Origin: Thermodesulfovibrio sp.
Lineage (GTDB): Bacteria > Nitrospirota > Thermodesulfovibrionia > Thermodesulfovibrionales > JdFR-85
Direction: 5' to 3'
NCBI GenBank assembly: GCA_027050975.1
Contig: JALUAR010000071.1
Span: 1-20,692 of the forward strand
DNA: 20,692 nt
The notes below the pieces were generated by a model. The model did no database searches. It was not told the DNA's origin and saw only the letters and a program-made list of their open reading frames with translations. This document shows positions 1 through 6,250 of the stretch, one piece after another (positions within the stretch are counted from its first letter, which is position 1; each line of letters begins with the position of its first letter). Made by a program: the position numbers and the translations under genes.

Positions 1-41
1 TATCCGCAGAGTCGGGGGTTCGAATCCCTCCACCGCCACCA
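1..41 (+). tRNA. 3' part of a tRNA, probably elongator tRNA-Met (CAU)
   Basis: The T-arm (GGGGG-TTCGAAT-CCCTC), the 3' acceptor strand CACCGCC, discriminator A and an encoded CCA end are all readable. The variable loop (GAGTC) has the ordinary class I length. Counting back, base 36 would be T, so the codon begins with A. With the following A37, T38 and stem CCGCA, this resembles elongator tRNA-Met, but the rest of the anticodon is outside the window. The identity is therefore inference; the tRNA itself is clear. Confidence 0.85.
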
Positions 42-76
42 TACTTTCCTTTCCTTCCCAACCAGGTTGATAAATA

Positions 77-105
77 TTGTAATAATTTTGTCAATTGTCT
101 AAAAT
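77..105 (+). promoter_or_regulatory. Candidate sigma-70 promoter of the histidine kinase gene
   Basis: TTGTAA (77-82), a 17-nt spacer and TAAAAT (100-105) form a plausible -35/-10 pair between the tRNA and the kinase. The predicted transcription start falls at about 112, which is the A of the kinase ATG. There is no Shine-Dalgarno before that ATG, so the transcript may be leaderless. Confidence 0.4.
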
Positions 106-111
106 TAATCT

Positions 112-1095
112 ATGGAGAAGTTAACGGATGTAATTTCAAGTAGATTGGAATCAATCAAAACTTCACACCTTCTCTGTTTTGTAGTAATTAGTGTAGAGAT
201 TATCACTGCTATAATGAACAGTATAATGGGGGTTATCTGGCTGGGACATTTCTCACATGAACTTATCCTGGTCGGGACAATAGATGCCTTTGTAGGTGTA
301 ATCGTTGTTGCTCCGATTGCTATAAGTATCAATGAAAAGGTTGTTAGATTAAAGACACTCAACGAGGTGCTGTCAGAGAGTATCGAATCAAGCAAGCGTG
401 TGGAGAATGAGCTCCGTGCCTCACAGGAGGAGTTGAGGAAGCTTTCATCCCATCTTCAGTCAGTAAGAGAGGAAGAGCGTAGCAGGATTGCCCGTGAGAT
501 TCATGACGAGCTTGGTCAGGCCTTAACAGCAATAAAGATGGATGTGGCATGGTTAAAGAAGAGACTCGATGGCAAGGATGCGGTACTTTCGGAGAAGGCT
601 GCTGCTACAATGAAGATTATTGACGGAACCATCCAGTCAGTGAAGAGGATTGCTACAGAGTTAAGGCCTGGTGTTCTTGACCATCTGGGGCTTGCTGCAG
701 CAGTTGAGTGGGCTGTAAGAGAGTTCGAGAACAGAACAGGTATCAAATGTAGTATGTTACTTGAACCCGAAGAGTTCGAGATAGACAAAAGGCTGTCCAC
801 GGATATTTTCAGGATTCTACAGGAGTCACTAACCAATGTTATGCGGCATGCCAGTGCAACCAAGGTTGATGTTTCATTAAAGGCTTACGATGATGTCCTG
901 GAGTTGGTTATCAAAGATAATGGCAGAGGTATAACCAAAGAGAAGATCTCCGATCCCTCATCATTTGGACTGCTGGGTATAAAAGAGAGGGTAAACTTCT
1001 GGAACGGGGTATTCGATATTTGCTGTCCAGAGCAAGGCGGTACCGAGATCAGGGTCCGCGTGCCTACAAGACAGCTTGAGAATAAAGTATTATAA
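112..1095 (+). CDS. NarL-family sensor histidine kinase (HisKA_3), membrane-anchored
   Basis: 327 aa. Two hydrophobic segments (about residues 20-43 and 51-73) form a short membrane anchor with almost no periplasmic domain. A coiled linker (about 80-120) leads to a HisKA_3 dimerisation domain with the phospho-acceptor H131 in REIHDELGQALTAIK, and then a HATPase_c domain with an N-box (LQESLTNVMRHA), DNGRGI and a GLLGIKERV glycine box. The next gene, 15 bp downstream, is its cognate NarL-type response regulator. The lack of a recognisable sensor domain means the signal cannot be named; it could be sensed in the membrane or through a partner. The ATG at 112 has no visible ribosome-binding site, but starting at the next in-frame Met (35 or 39) would destroy the first membrane helix, so 112 is kept. 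Confidence 0.9.
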   Translation: MEKLTDVISSRLESIKTSHLLCFVVISVEIITAIMNSIMGVIWLGHFSHELILVGTIDAFVGVIVVAPIAISINEKVVRLKTLNEVLSESIESSKRVENELRASQEELRKLSSHLQSVREEERSRIAREIHDELGQALTAIKMDVAWLKKRLDGKDAVLSEKAAATMKIIDGTIQSVKRIATELRPGVLDHLGLAAAVEWAVREFENRTGIKCSMLLEPEEFEIDKRLSTDIFRILQESLTNVMRHASATKVDVSLKAYDDVLELVIKDNGRGITKEKISDPSSFGLLGIKERVNFWNGVFDICCPEQGGTEIRVRVPTRQLENKVL

Positions 1096-1110
1096 GGCTT
1101 CAGGTGAAAA

Positions 1111-1743
1111 ATGAAGATTCTAATTGCAGATGACCATGCCATTGTAAGGGAAGGGTTGAAACAGATCCTTACGGACCTGGATGAGCCTGTACAGATTGAT
1201 GAGGCTGCTGATGGACATGAGGCTATTGAGAAGGTTTGCGAAAATGAATACGATGTAGTTATTCTGGATATTGCAATGCCAGAGGTTAACGGGCTTGATG
1301 CATTGAAGCAGATTAAGAAGTTCCGTCCTGACCTGCCTGTAGTAATATTGAGCATGTATCCTGAAGAACAGTATGCGATCAGGATGTTTAAGGCAGGAGC
1401 GGCTGGATATCTTACCAAGGAGAGCGCTCCTGATGAGCTTTTAAGGGCAATCAGAAAGGTCAAAGAAGGAAAGAAGTATATCAGTGAATCGCTTGCAGAA
1501 AGATTAGTCGAGGAGCTTGATCTGGATCTGGACAGGGGGCCTCACGAGATGCTTTCCGATAGAGAATTCCAGGTTCTTTGTATGTTAGCTTCCGGGAAGT
1601 CTATAACGGAAATAGCAGATGAACTATCCTTGAGCGTGAAGACGATCAGTACATACAGGACCAGAATAATGGAAAAGCTCGGACTGAAAAACAGTGCCGA
1701 GCTAATCCATTATGCAGTCAAGTATCGTCTGATGTCCTTATAA
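1111..1743 (+). CDS. NarL/FixJ-family response regulator
   Basis: 210 aa. The receiver domain (1-120) has acidic D7/D8, phospho-acceptor D53 (VVILDIAMPE) and K103 (GYLTKESAP). The C-terminal LuxR-type helix-turn-helix (about 145-205) contains LSDREFQVLCMLASGKS and LSVKTISTYRTRIMEKL. AGGTG lies about 5 nt before the ATG and the gene follows the kinase at once, so the two form a two-component system in one operon. It would be phosphorylated by the upstream kinase and bind DNA as a dimer. Its targets cannot be read from the window. It is convergent with the tusA-like gene, with only 43 bp between the ends and no convincing terminator there. Confidence 0.93.
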   Translation: MKILIADDHAIVREGLKQILTDLDEPVQIDEAADGHEAIEKVCENEYDVVILDIAMPEVNGLDALKQIKKFRPDLPVVILSMYPEEQYAIRMFKAGAAGYLTKESAPDELLRAIRKVKEGKKYISESLAERLVEELDLDLDRGPHEMLSDREFQVLCMLASGKSITEIADELSLSVKTISTYRTRIMEKLGLKNSAELIHYAVKYRLMSL

Positions 1744-1786
1744 AACAGCCGGTCCTTAATGGACTTATCCGCTGGCTATTCTCTGT

Positions 1787-2023
1787 TCAGTGTTTCCTTA
1801 TCAGGAATGAAAATAGACCGTCATCCTCTTCTGCACTCATTATCTCAGCATTAAGTCTCTTCAAAAGAGCCGGTATATCGGTTTTCGTGGCAGGGTCAGT
1901 AGCAAGGACCTGAAGCACCTCTCCTGACTTCAAATATGTTATTGCCTTCTTTGTTTTTAATGCAGGCATCGGACAGGTTAAACCCCTTACATCCAGTACC
2001 TGATCTGCTTTTTGTTCTGCCAT
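1787..2023 (-). CDS. TusA-family sulfur-carrier protein
   Basis: 78 aa from the chosen ATG. It has the TusA/SirA fold signature: DVRGLTCPMPALKTKKAI, with the CPxP cysteine (residue 17 from this start) that carries persulfide in characterised TusA proteins, followed by the usual ATDPATKTDIPALLKR segment. A TTG four codons upstream is also in frame, but GGGAGGAGAG directly precedes the ATG at 2023 and would be its Shine-Dalgarno, so the ATG is preferred. It is the last gene of an osmC-dsrE-tusA operon, 20 bp after the dsrE-like gene. In the family it relays sulfane sulfur between sulfurtransferases and acceptors such as DsrE-type proteins; the specific partner here is inferred from position only. 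Confidence 0.9.
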   Translation of the reverse strand: MAEQKADQVLDVRGLTCPMPALKTKKAITYLKSGEVLQVLATDPATKTDIPALLKRLNAEIMSAEEDDGLFSFLIRKH

Positions 2024-2043
2024 CTCTCCTCCCAATTATTTCT

Positions 2044-2454
2044 TTAAAAACAGAGTACTCCCTTGGCTTCTGTTGTGAGATCTATCAAGGTCATCGCGCC
2101 TGATGCGCTTGCCTCCGCGATCAGATCTTTTTCAGTAAGCCCTTTGTTTTTAAGTGTCTGGGAACAGCAGAGGATCTCTACCCCTTCCTCTATTGCCTCT
2201 TTTAGTCTCTGAGAAAGGGTTGGGGAACTGGGATCTGTTTTTTCAAAATCAGCAATAGCTCCCCTGACCATAATTTCAACACCATTCTGGATACAGTAAA
2301 GTACTGAGTGATATTCAGCTGCAGCAGCGAGTGCAGCAAACATCAAAGCGGATTTAGCCCTTGCAACATTTTCAAAACCAGAGGCACAGAGAATAACAAA
2401 GGTTTCATTCGTCTGGTTCTGTTTAACTGTTGAAGGGCTTGTAAAGCCCTCCAT
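2044..2454 (-). CDS. DsrE-family protein
   Basis: 136 aa with a DsrE-like fold: an N-terminal beta strand (TFVILCASGF), an ARAKSALMFAALAAAAEYHS helix, and a VEILCCSQTLKNKGL segment where DsrE/TusD-type proteins carry the sulfur-binding cysteine (C96/C97 here). Further cysteines lie at 23, 54 and 135. The ATG directly follows the TAG of the osmC-like gene, with GGAGGTG overlapping that gene's end, so the two are translationally coupled. DsrE proteins accept persulfide sulfur from TusA in sulfur relays. The adjoining tusA-like gene supports such a pair, but no dsrF/dsrH or dsrAB genes lie in the window. The tandem cysteine C96-C97 deserves attention. Confidence 0.85.
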   Translation of the reverse strand: MEGFTSPSTVKQNQTNETFVILCASGFENVARAKSALMFAALAAAAEYHSVLYCIQNGVEIMVRGAIADFEKTDPSSPTLSQRLKEAIEEGVEILCCSQTLKNKGLTEKDLIAEASASGAMTLIDLTTEAKGVLCF

Positions 2455-2985
2455 CTAAAGCACCTCCACAGAGGTTTTTATGTCAACAGGTCTGGACAGT
2501 GTTATCCCAACAGGTGAGGTGCTTACGACATGTTCGTGGAGTTCTTTCAGCTGCTCTGCAGACGCATCTCCTTTGACCTTAATTGTTGCAGTGATAGTTT
2601 TGAATCCTGGAAGCCTGTCCATTCCCAGATTTTCAGGTGGTTCAAGCCCCAGAAAACCCGGCAGATCGATTTCACCTTCAAGCTCTACCTGAATGCTCTC
2701 GATTTTAATGCCTCTTACTGCTGCATTCATAACATAACCGATTGTCAGACATGCACCATATGCCTGAAGGACCACCTCTACCGGATTGGCAGCTGTGTTT
2801 GTTCCGCAGAGCATCTCGGGTTCATCAAATTTTATTGTAAAATCTCGTGATGATGCTTCAACCCTGAACCCGTCCAACCAGTTTGTGGAAGCCTTCCATA
2901 CTGTTCGGCCTGCTTCCCAGTTTTGTTTTACCTGCTCAACTACCTGTAACAGCTTTTCTGTCTCTAATCCGTTAATTGTTGCCAT
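2455..2985 (-). CDS. OsmC-family protein with second active-site Cys replaced by Ser
   Basis: 176 aa, the normal length for an OsmC/YhfA-type protein. The family core is visible: GTNTAANPVEVVLQAYGACL with the conserved cysteine C79, the IKIESIQVELEGEIDL strand, and the C-terminal HEHVVSTSPVGITLSRPV segment. Where peroxidase members have a second cysteine (HCPV), this protein has TSPV, so S157 occupies the position. An additional C60 lies upstream. Classical two-cysteine peroxidase chemistry is therefore doubtful unless C60 substitutes; single-Cys binding or sulfane-sulfur handling is possible. AAGGAGG sits 9 nt before the ATG. It is the first gene of the osmC-dsrE-tusA operon and lies behind a consensus sigma-54 promoter. 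Confidence 0.88.
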   Translation of the reverse strand: MATINGLETEKLLQVVEQVKQNWEAGRTVWKASTNWLDGFRVEASSRDFTIKFDEPEMLCGTNTAANPVEVVLQAYGACLTIGYVMNAAVRGIKIESIQVELEGEIDLPGFLGLEPPENLGMDRLPGFKTITATIKVKGDASAEQLKELHEHVVSTSPVGITLSRPVDIKTSVEVL

Positions 2986-3024
2986 GCCTCGATACCTCCT
3001 TCTTGATTTTTGATTTTAGTTTTA

Positions 3025-3040
3025 AGCAAGTCATGTGCCA
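3025..3040 (-). promoter_or_regulatory. Sigma-54 (-24/-12) promoter of the osmC-dsrE-tusA operon
   Basis: Read on the minus strand, the sequence is TGGCACATGACTTGCT, matching the RpoN consensus TGGCAC(A/G)-N4-TTGC(A/T) with exact GG-N10-GC spacing. The transcription start would fall near 3014, leaving a leader of about 29 nt that contains the AAGGAGG of the osmC-like gene. The gene just upstream on the same strand encodes a sigma-54 activator. Confidence 0.85.
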
Positions 3041-3105
3041 TCAGGTAGGAATGGTGATTTTTAAAGGAAATTATTTACTATCGAAGAAAAAATGAATGAA
3101 TAAGG

Positions 3106-3120
3106 CTTGCAATTTGCAAG
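3106..3120. promoter_or_regulatory. Candidate enhancer (UAS) palindrome 1 for the sigma-54 activator
   Basis: CTTGCAATTTGCAAG is a perfect 15-bp palindrome about a central base, with core TTGCA-N3-TGCAA. Its centre (3113) lies about 99 bp upstream of the predicted sigma-54 start, the usual range for enhancer-binding proteins. It pairs with the similar site at 3137-3151. Confidence 0.7.
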
Positions 3121-3136
3121 ACCAATAGTTTGTTTT

Positions 3137-3151
3137 ATTGCATTATGCAAT
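3137..3151. promoter_or_regulatory. Candidate enhancer (UAS) palindrome 2 for the sigma-54 activator
   Basis: ATTGCATTATGCAAT is a second perfect 15-bp palindrome with the same TTGCA-N3-TGCAA core. Its centre (3144) is 31 bp, about three helical turns, from that of site 1, so two dimers would sit on the same face of the DNA. It abuts and overlaps by one base the stop codon of the activator gene. Confidence 0.7.
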
Positions 3152-4647
3152 TAGTGAAGGAGCCGGTATCTTCTCAACTTCCTCCAGAGAGTTGAAGGGT
3201 TAATTCCCAGAATTTCTGCAGCCTTCTTTCTATTTCCGGCTGTAAGTTTCAGGACTCTGATGATATGTTCACGCTCGATACTCTCCAGAGTAAGATCCGG
3301 AGAGGCCTGGCTGGTAAGGGAAATATGTTCTGGCAGGTCTTCAGGGGTGATCTCCTGTTCCTCTGTAATAATTATTGCCCTTTGAATTGTGTTTTCTAAT
3401 TCTCGGACGTTACCAGGCCAGTGATACTTTATCATTAGTGATAGGGCTTCATCCGATATTCCCCGTATGTTTTTGTCCATCATTCTGTTGTATTTATTTA
3501 TAAAGTATCTGACGAGCAAAGGGATATCCTCTTTCCTTTCCCTTAAAGGTGGGATATCAATTCTTACAACATTAAGTCTGTAATAGAGGTCCTCTCTAAA
3601 GGTATTCTTCTTTATACCCTCTTCGGGGTCCTGGTTGGTGGCTGCTATGATTCTCACATCCACTGCTTGTGCAGATGTGCCACCAACCTTATAGAAAGTT
3701 CTGTCCTGGAGGAATCTCAGGAGTTTGACCTGAAGGTTGGGACTCATAGAGTTTACTTCATCAAGGAATAACGTACCACCGTCGGCTACCTCCAGGAGGC
3801 CTTTTTTATCAGTATTTGCTCCGGTGAAGGCACCTTTTAAATAACCGAAAAGTTCCGATTCAAGGAGTGACTCGGGAAGAGCGGCACAATTAATCGGAAT
3901 GAAGGGTTTGTCTTTACGGATACTGTTAAAATGAATGGCCCTTGCAATTAACTCCTTTCCTGTGCCACTTTCACCGTGAATCAGTATGCTAGTTGGGAGA
4001 TTAAGAACCTTTCTAACGAGGTTCATGATTTGCTGCATCTTTGGGCTGTTTGAAAGTATGCCGCTGAAGTCCAGATATTTTTGTTTGTCATCCACCTCCT
4101 TGAGTAGTCCTTCAAAGAGTAGGGCATTTTCAATGGCAAGGCCTATGGGAACAGTGGCAGCACGCAGTATATCTAGCATTTCGGGCTCAGGCGTGTAAGG
4201 CTTGTGAGTTATTACACATAGCACACCCACCACCTTGCCTTTCGCCTTCAGAGGGACTCCGGCATAAAACTCCATACCCTCTGCCCGTAGAGACTCTCGT
4301 GTAAATCTTTTGTCCTGGGAAGCCTTCTCATTGATTATTACCTCACAATCAAACTGAGCAATATTTCCACACATACACTCGCCAACCTTTACCTTGTTTT
4401 CGGTTAAATCTCTGACTACTGTTTCGGAAAGGTTTTTGAAAGAGACAGGCACCATCTCCATGGTGTCCTCGTTTATGACATATATGACGCCTGCATCAAC
4501 TTCCATGAAATCTATGATTTTCTGTAATACTTCATTCAGGATTGTATTTAGATGAAGGGATTTGCTGACAGTCAGGGAAATCTCATACAGAATAGAGAGT
4601 TTCTTATTTTGTCTTTCCAGCATTGCGAGGATTTCTTTGCTTTCCAT
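3151..4647 (-). CDS. Sigma-54-dependent transcriptional activator, GAF-AAA+-Fis (EBP)
   Basis: 498 aa. Domains in order: an N-terminal GAF sensor (about 20-178), an AAA+ central domain (about 193-430), and a Fis-type helix-turn-helix (about 453-496, NRKKAAEILGINPSTLWRKL). The AAA+ domain has Walker A GESGTGKE (225-232), the sigma-54-contacting GAFTGA loop (272-277), Walker B GGTLFLDE (290-297) and the arginine-rich YYRLNVVRIDIPPLRER segment. There is no receiver domain, so it is probably controlled by a ligand or redox state at the GAF domain. That domain has a C91-x-C93-x7-C101 cluster (GECMCGNIAQFDC) plus C144. It lies between two sigma-54 promoters, each preceding an osmC gene, which it very likely activates. 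No Shine-Dalgarno precedes the ATG. FisR-like or NorR-like roles are analogies, not identities. Confidence 0.93.
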   Translation of the reverse strand: MESKEILAMLERQNKKLSILYEISLTVSKSLHLNTILNEVLQKIIDFMEVDAGVIYVINEDTMEMVPVSFKNLSETVVRDLTENKVKVGECMCGNIAQFDCEVIINEKASQDKRFTRESLRAEGMEFYAGVPLKAKGKVVGVLCVITHKPYTPEPEMLDILRAATVPIGLAIENALLFEGLLKEVDDKQKYLDFSGILSNSPKMQQIMNLVRKVLNLPTSILIHGESGTGKELIARAIHFNSIRKDKPFIPINCAALPESLLESELFGYLKGAFTGANTDKKGLLEVADGGTLFLDEVNSMSPNLQVKLLRFLQDRTFYKVGGTSAQAVDVRIIAATNQDPEEGIKKNTFREDLYYRLNVVRIDIPPLRERKEDIPLLVRYFINKYNRMMDKNIRGISDEALSLMIKYHWPGNVRELENTIQRAIIITEEQEITPEDLPEHISLTSQASPDLTLESIEREHIIRVLKLTAGNRKKAAEILGINPSTLWRKLRRYRLLH

Positions 4648-4654
4648 ATCTTAA

Positions 4655-4682
4655 ATTATCTTTAATATGGAAACAAAGTCAA
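4655..4682 (-). promoter_or_regulatory. Candidate sigma-70 promoter of the EBP gene
   Basis: On the minus strand TTGACT (4682-4677), a 16-nt spacer and GATAAT (4660-4655) form a fair -35/-10 pair. The predicted start is at about 4648, adjacent to the ATG at 4647, which has no Shine-Dalgarno; the mRNA may be leaderless. It lies back to back with the sigma-54 promoter at 4691-4706. Confidence 0.45.
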
Positions 4683-4690
4683 GGAATTGT

Positions 4691-4706
4691 TGGTACGGTT
4701 TTTGCT
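4691..4706 (+). promoter_or_regulatory. Sigma-54 (-24/-12) promoter of the osmC2-metF operon
   Basis: TGGTACGGTTTTTGCT matches the RpoN consensus with one change (TGGTACG for TGGCACG) and exact GG-N10-GC spacing. The predicted start near 4717 gives a leader of about 30 nt carrying GAGGAGG, much like the first sigma-54 promoter in this window. No copy of the TTGCA-N3-TGCAA palindrome is visible within several hundred bp, so its enhancer is not identified. Confidence 0.75.
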
Positions 4707-4746
4707 AATAACTAATAAGCCTGAATAATCTGAGGAGGTCAGAGAT

Positions 4747-5283
4747 ATGGACAGAGCAGATGACAAGAGAATCGGCGAGATTGTTTCAAGAAGGATTAAA
4801 CTGTTTAAACGCAAGCCTGAGGCTGCTATATACAAACCAAAGGTTTCGTCCAGACACATATACGGGCTTTATACTGAGACAGCAGTAAGAGAGCATGTAG
4901 TAAAGGCGGATTATGCCGAGGCAGCTGGAGGGACAAACAAGGCACCCAATCCTATAGAGCTTCTTCTGGCAGCGCTTGCTGCCTGTATAGAGAGTGCATT
5001 TTATGAGTTTGCTATGCATGAAGGGATCAAAATAGATTCTATAATTGCTGAAGTCGAAGGAGAGCTTGATTTAAGGGGACTTTTTATGGTTGATGACAAT
5101 GTGCCGGCAGGTTTCAGACAGATAAGGTATATCCTTCGCATTGAATCTCCTGATGATCCCGAAAGGGTGAAAGAGCTCGCATCGAGAGTGATTTCTCATT
5201 GCCCTGTTGTAGATTCACTGCAAAGACCCGTTCAAATCGGTGGAGATATAATCGTAACGGAGGTGAAGAATGAGAATAGATGA
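4747..5283 (+). CDS. OsmC-family protein with both conserved cysteines
   Basis: 178 aa. The OsmC core GGTNKAPNPIELLLAALAAC gives C80, and ASRVISHCPVVDSLQRPV gives C152, the two cysteines used for hydroperoxide reduction in OsmC/Ohr enzymes. The N-terminal half is a short, basic extension (RRIKLFKRKPEAA) before the first strand. GAGGAGG lies about 8 nt before the ATG. The end overlaps metF by 14 bp, so the two are one operon behind the sigma-54 promoter at 4691-4706. It is a divergent paralogue of the osmC-like protein at 2455-2985, which has lost the second cysteine. Peroxide or organic hydroperoxide reduction is the family function; the substrate is not determinable here. Confidence 0.88.
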   Translation: MDRADDKRIGEIVSRRIKLFKRKPEAAIYKPKVSSRHIYGLYTETAVREHVVKADYAEAAGGTNKAPNPIELLLAALAACIESAFYEFAMHEGIKIDSIIAEVEGELDLRGLFMVDDNVPAGFRQIRYILRIESPDDPERVKELASRVISHCPVVDSLQRPVQIGGDIIVTEVKNENR

Positions 5284-6136
5284 GATACTTAAAACCAGAA
5301 GCAGCGGCGTATCCTTTGAGTTCTTTCCACCCAAAACAGCCGAGGGAAGAGAATCTCTTCTCCGGGTTCTGAACCAACTGGAGCAATACTCTCCGATATA
5401 TGTCTCTGTTACCTATGGTGCCGGAGGAACAACCAGGGAGCGGACAAAAGAGACAATCTTTCAGATAAAGGAGAGATCAGACATTCCCATTATGTCCCAT
5501 CTTACCTGTATTGGGGCAACCAGGGACTCAATAAGCAACATCCTTACAGAGTACATGAACAATGGAGTGGACAATATCCTTGCCCTCAGAGGAGATAAAC
5601 CACAGGGTATGGAGGATTTTGATATTTCAAAAGGGGAGTTCCGATACGCTGAAGACCTGGTGAAATTTATTAAAACCTTTAATTATTTCTGTATTGCCGT
5701 TGCTGTGTATCCAGAAGGCCATCAGGAATCTCCGTCTCTTGAGGCAGATCTGGAATATACCAAAATGAAAGTGGATGCAGGTGCAGATTTCGCCATAACC
5801 CAGATGTTTTTTGACAATAGATTCTTTTATGATTTTGTTGAACGGGCACAGAAAAGAGGAATAAACATTCCGATCCTGCCAGGTATAATGCCTATAACCG
5901 ACTTTGAAAAGATAAGGAAATTTGCATCATTCTGTAAAGCAACGATTCCGGTTGAAATAGAAGATAAATTTGCAAGGATTTCGGGAAAACCTGAGGATAT
6001 GGTGAAGTTGGGTGTCGAAATTGCTGTAAAGCAGTGCGAAGATTTGATAGAAAACGGTGTGAGGTTTTTACATTTCTATACACTGAATAAGTCTGATGCG
6101 GTTACGGATATTCTTGCCTCCCTATCACTGGATTAA
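5270..6136 (+). CDS. metF: 5,10-methylenetetrahydrofolate reductase
   Basis: 288 aa, the normal bacterial MetF length. It reduces 5,10-methylene-THF to 5-methyl-THF for methionine synthesis or, in anaerobes, the methyl branch of the Wood-Ljungdahl pathway. The TIM-barrel motifs are clear: SFEFFPPKTAEG at the N-terminus with the catalytic-type glutamate, VSVTYGAGGTTRERT, MSHLTCIGATRDS, NILALRGDKPQG, FAITQMFFDN, ILPGIMPI and LHFYTLNKS. GGAGGTG lies just before the ATG inside the end of osmC2, and the genes overlap by 14 bp. This places metF behind a sigma-54 promoter, an uncommon arrangement. No metV or metH lies nearby. Confidence 0.95.
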   Translation: MRIDEILKTRSSGVSFEFFPPKTAEGRESLLRVLNQLEQYSPIYVSVTYGAGGTTRERTKETIFQIKERSDIPIMSHLTCIGATRDSISNILTEYMNNGVDNILALRGDKPQGMEDFDISKGEFRYAEDLVKFIKTFNYFCIAVAVYPEGHQESPSLEADLEYTKMKVDAGADFAITQMFFDNRFFYDFVERAQKRGINIPILPGIMPITDFEKIRKFASFCKATIPVEIEDKFARISGKPEDMVKLGVEIAVKQCEDLIENGVRFLHFYTLNKSDAVTDILASLSLD

Positions 6137-6142
6137 AATATC

Positions 6143-6160
6143 AGACAGGCCCTGTTTTTG
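6143..6160 (+). terminator. Weak candidate terminator after metF
   Basis: AGACAG-GCC-CTGTTT forms a 6-bp stem (one G-T pair) that runs into a short T-tract ten bases after the metF stop. The stem is short and the loop is only 3 nt, so the call is weak. Confidence 0.3.
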
Positions 6161-6216
6161 TATCAACTATCCCCCATCTCAAATGACGGTGATCTATCGT
6201 ATCAAAGAAAAAGATC

Positions 6217-6250
6217 TACAGCCTTGTAGGAATATTCCTACAAGGCTGTA
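6217..6250. repeat. Perfect 34-bp palindrome
   Basis: The left arm TACAGCCTTGTAGGAAT (6217-6233) is followed at once by its exact reverse complement (6234-6250). Part of the arm, ATTCCTACA, recurs at 6257-6265. In RNA it would be a 15-bp or longer hairpin with a minimal loop, but no T-run follows, so it is not a typical intrinsic terminator. It may be a dispersed palindromic repeat, a transcript-stabilising hairpin or a protein-binding site. Confidence 0.8.

Noticed and set aside
1..41. tRNA 3' end as an attachment site for a genomic island
   Set aside because: No integrase, no direct repeat of the tRNA end and no mobile-element genes occur in the window; the genes that follow look chromosomal.
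885..1463. 192-codon antisense open frame spanning the kinase-regulator junction
   Set aside because: It lies opposite two well-supported genes and shows no family resemblance or start signal.
1744..1786. Hairpin between the response regulator and tusA-like gene as a terminator
   Set aside because: GTCC/GGAC and CAGC/GCTG can pair but the stem is bulged and there is no T-run on either strand.
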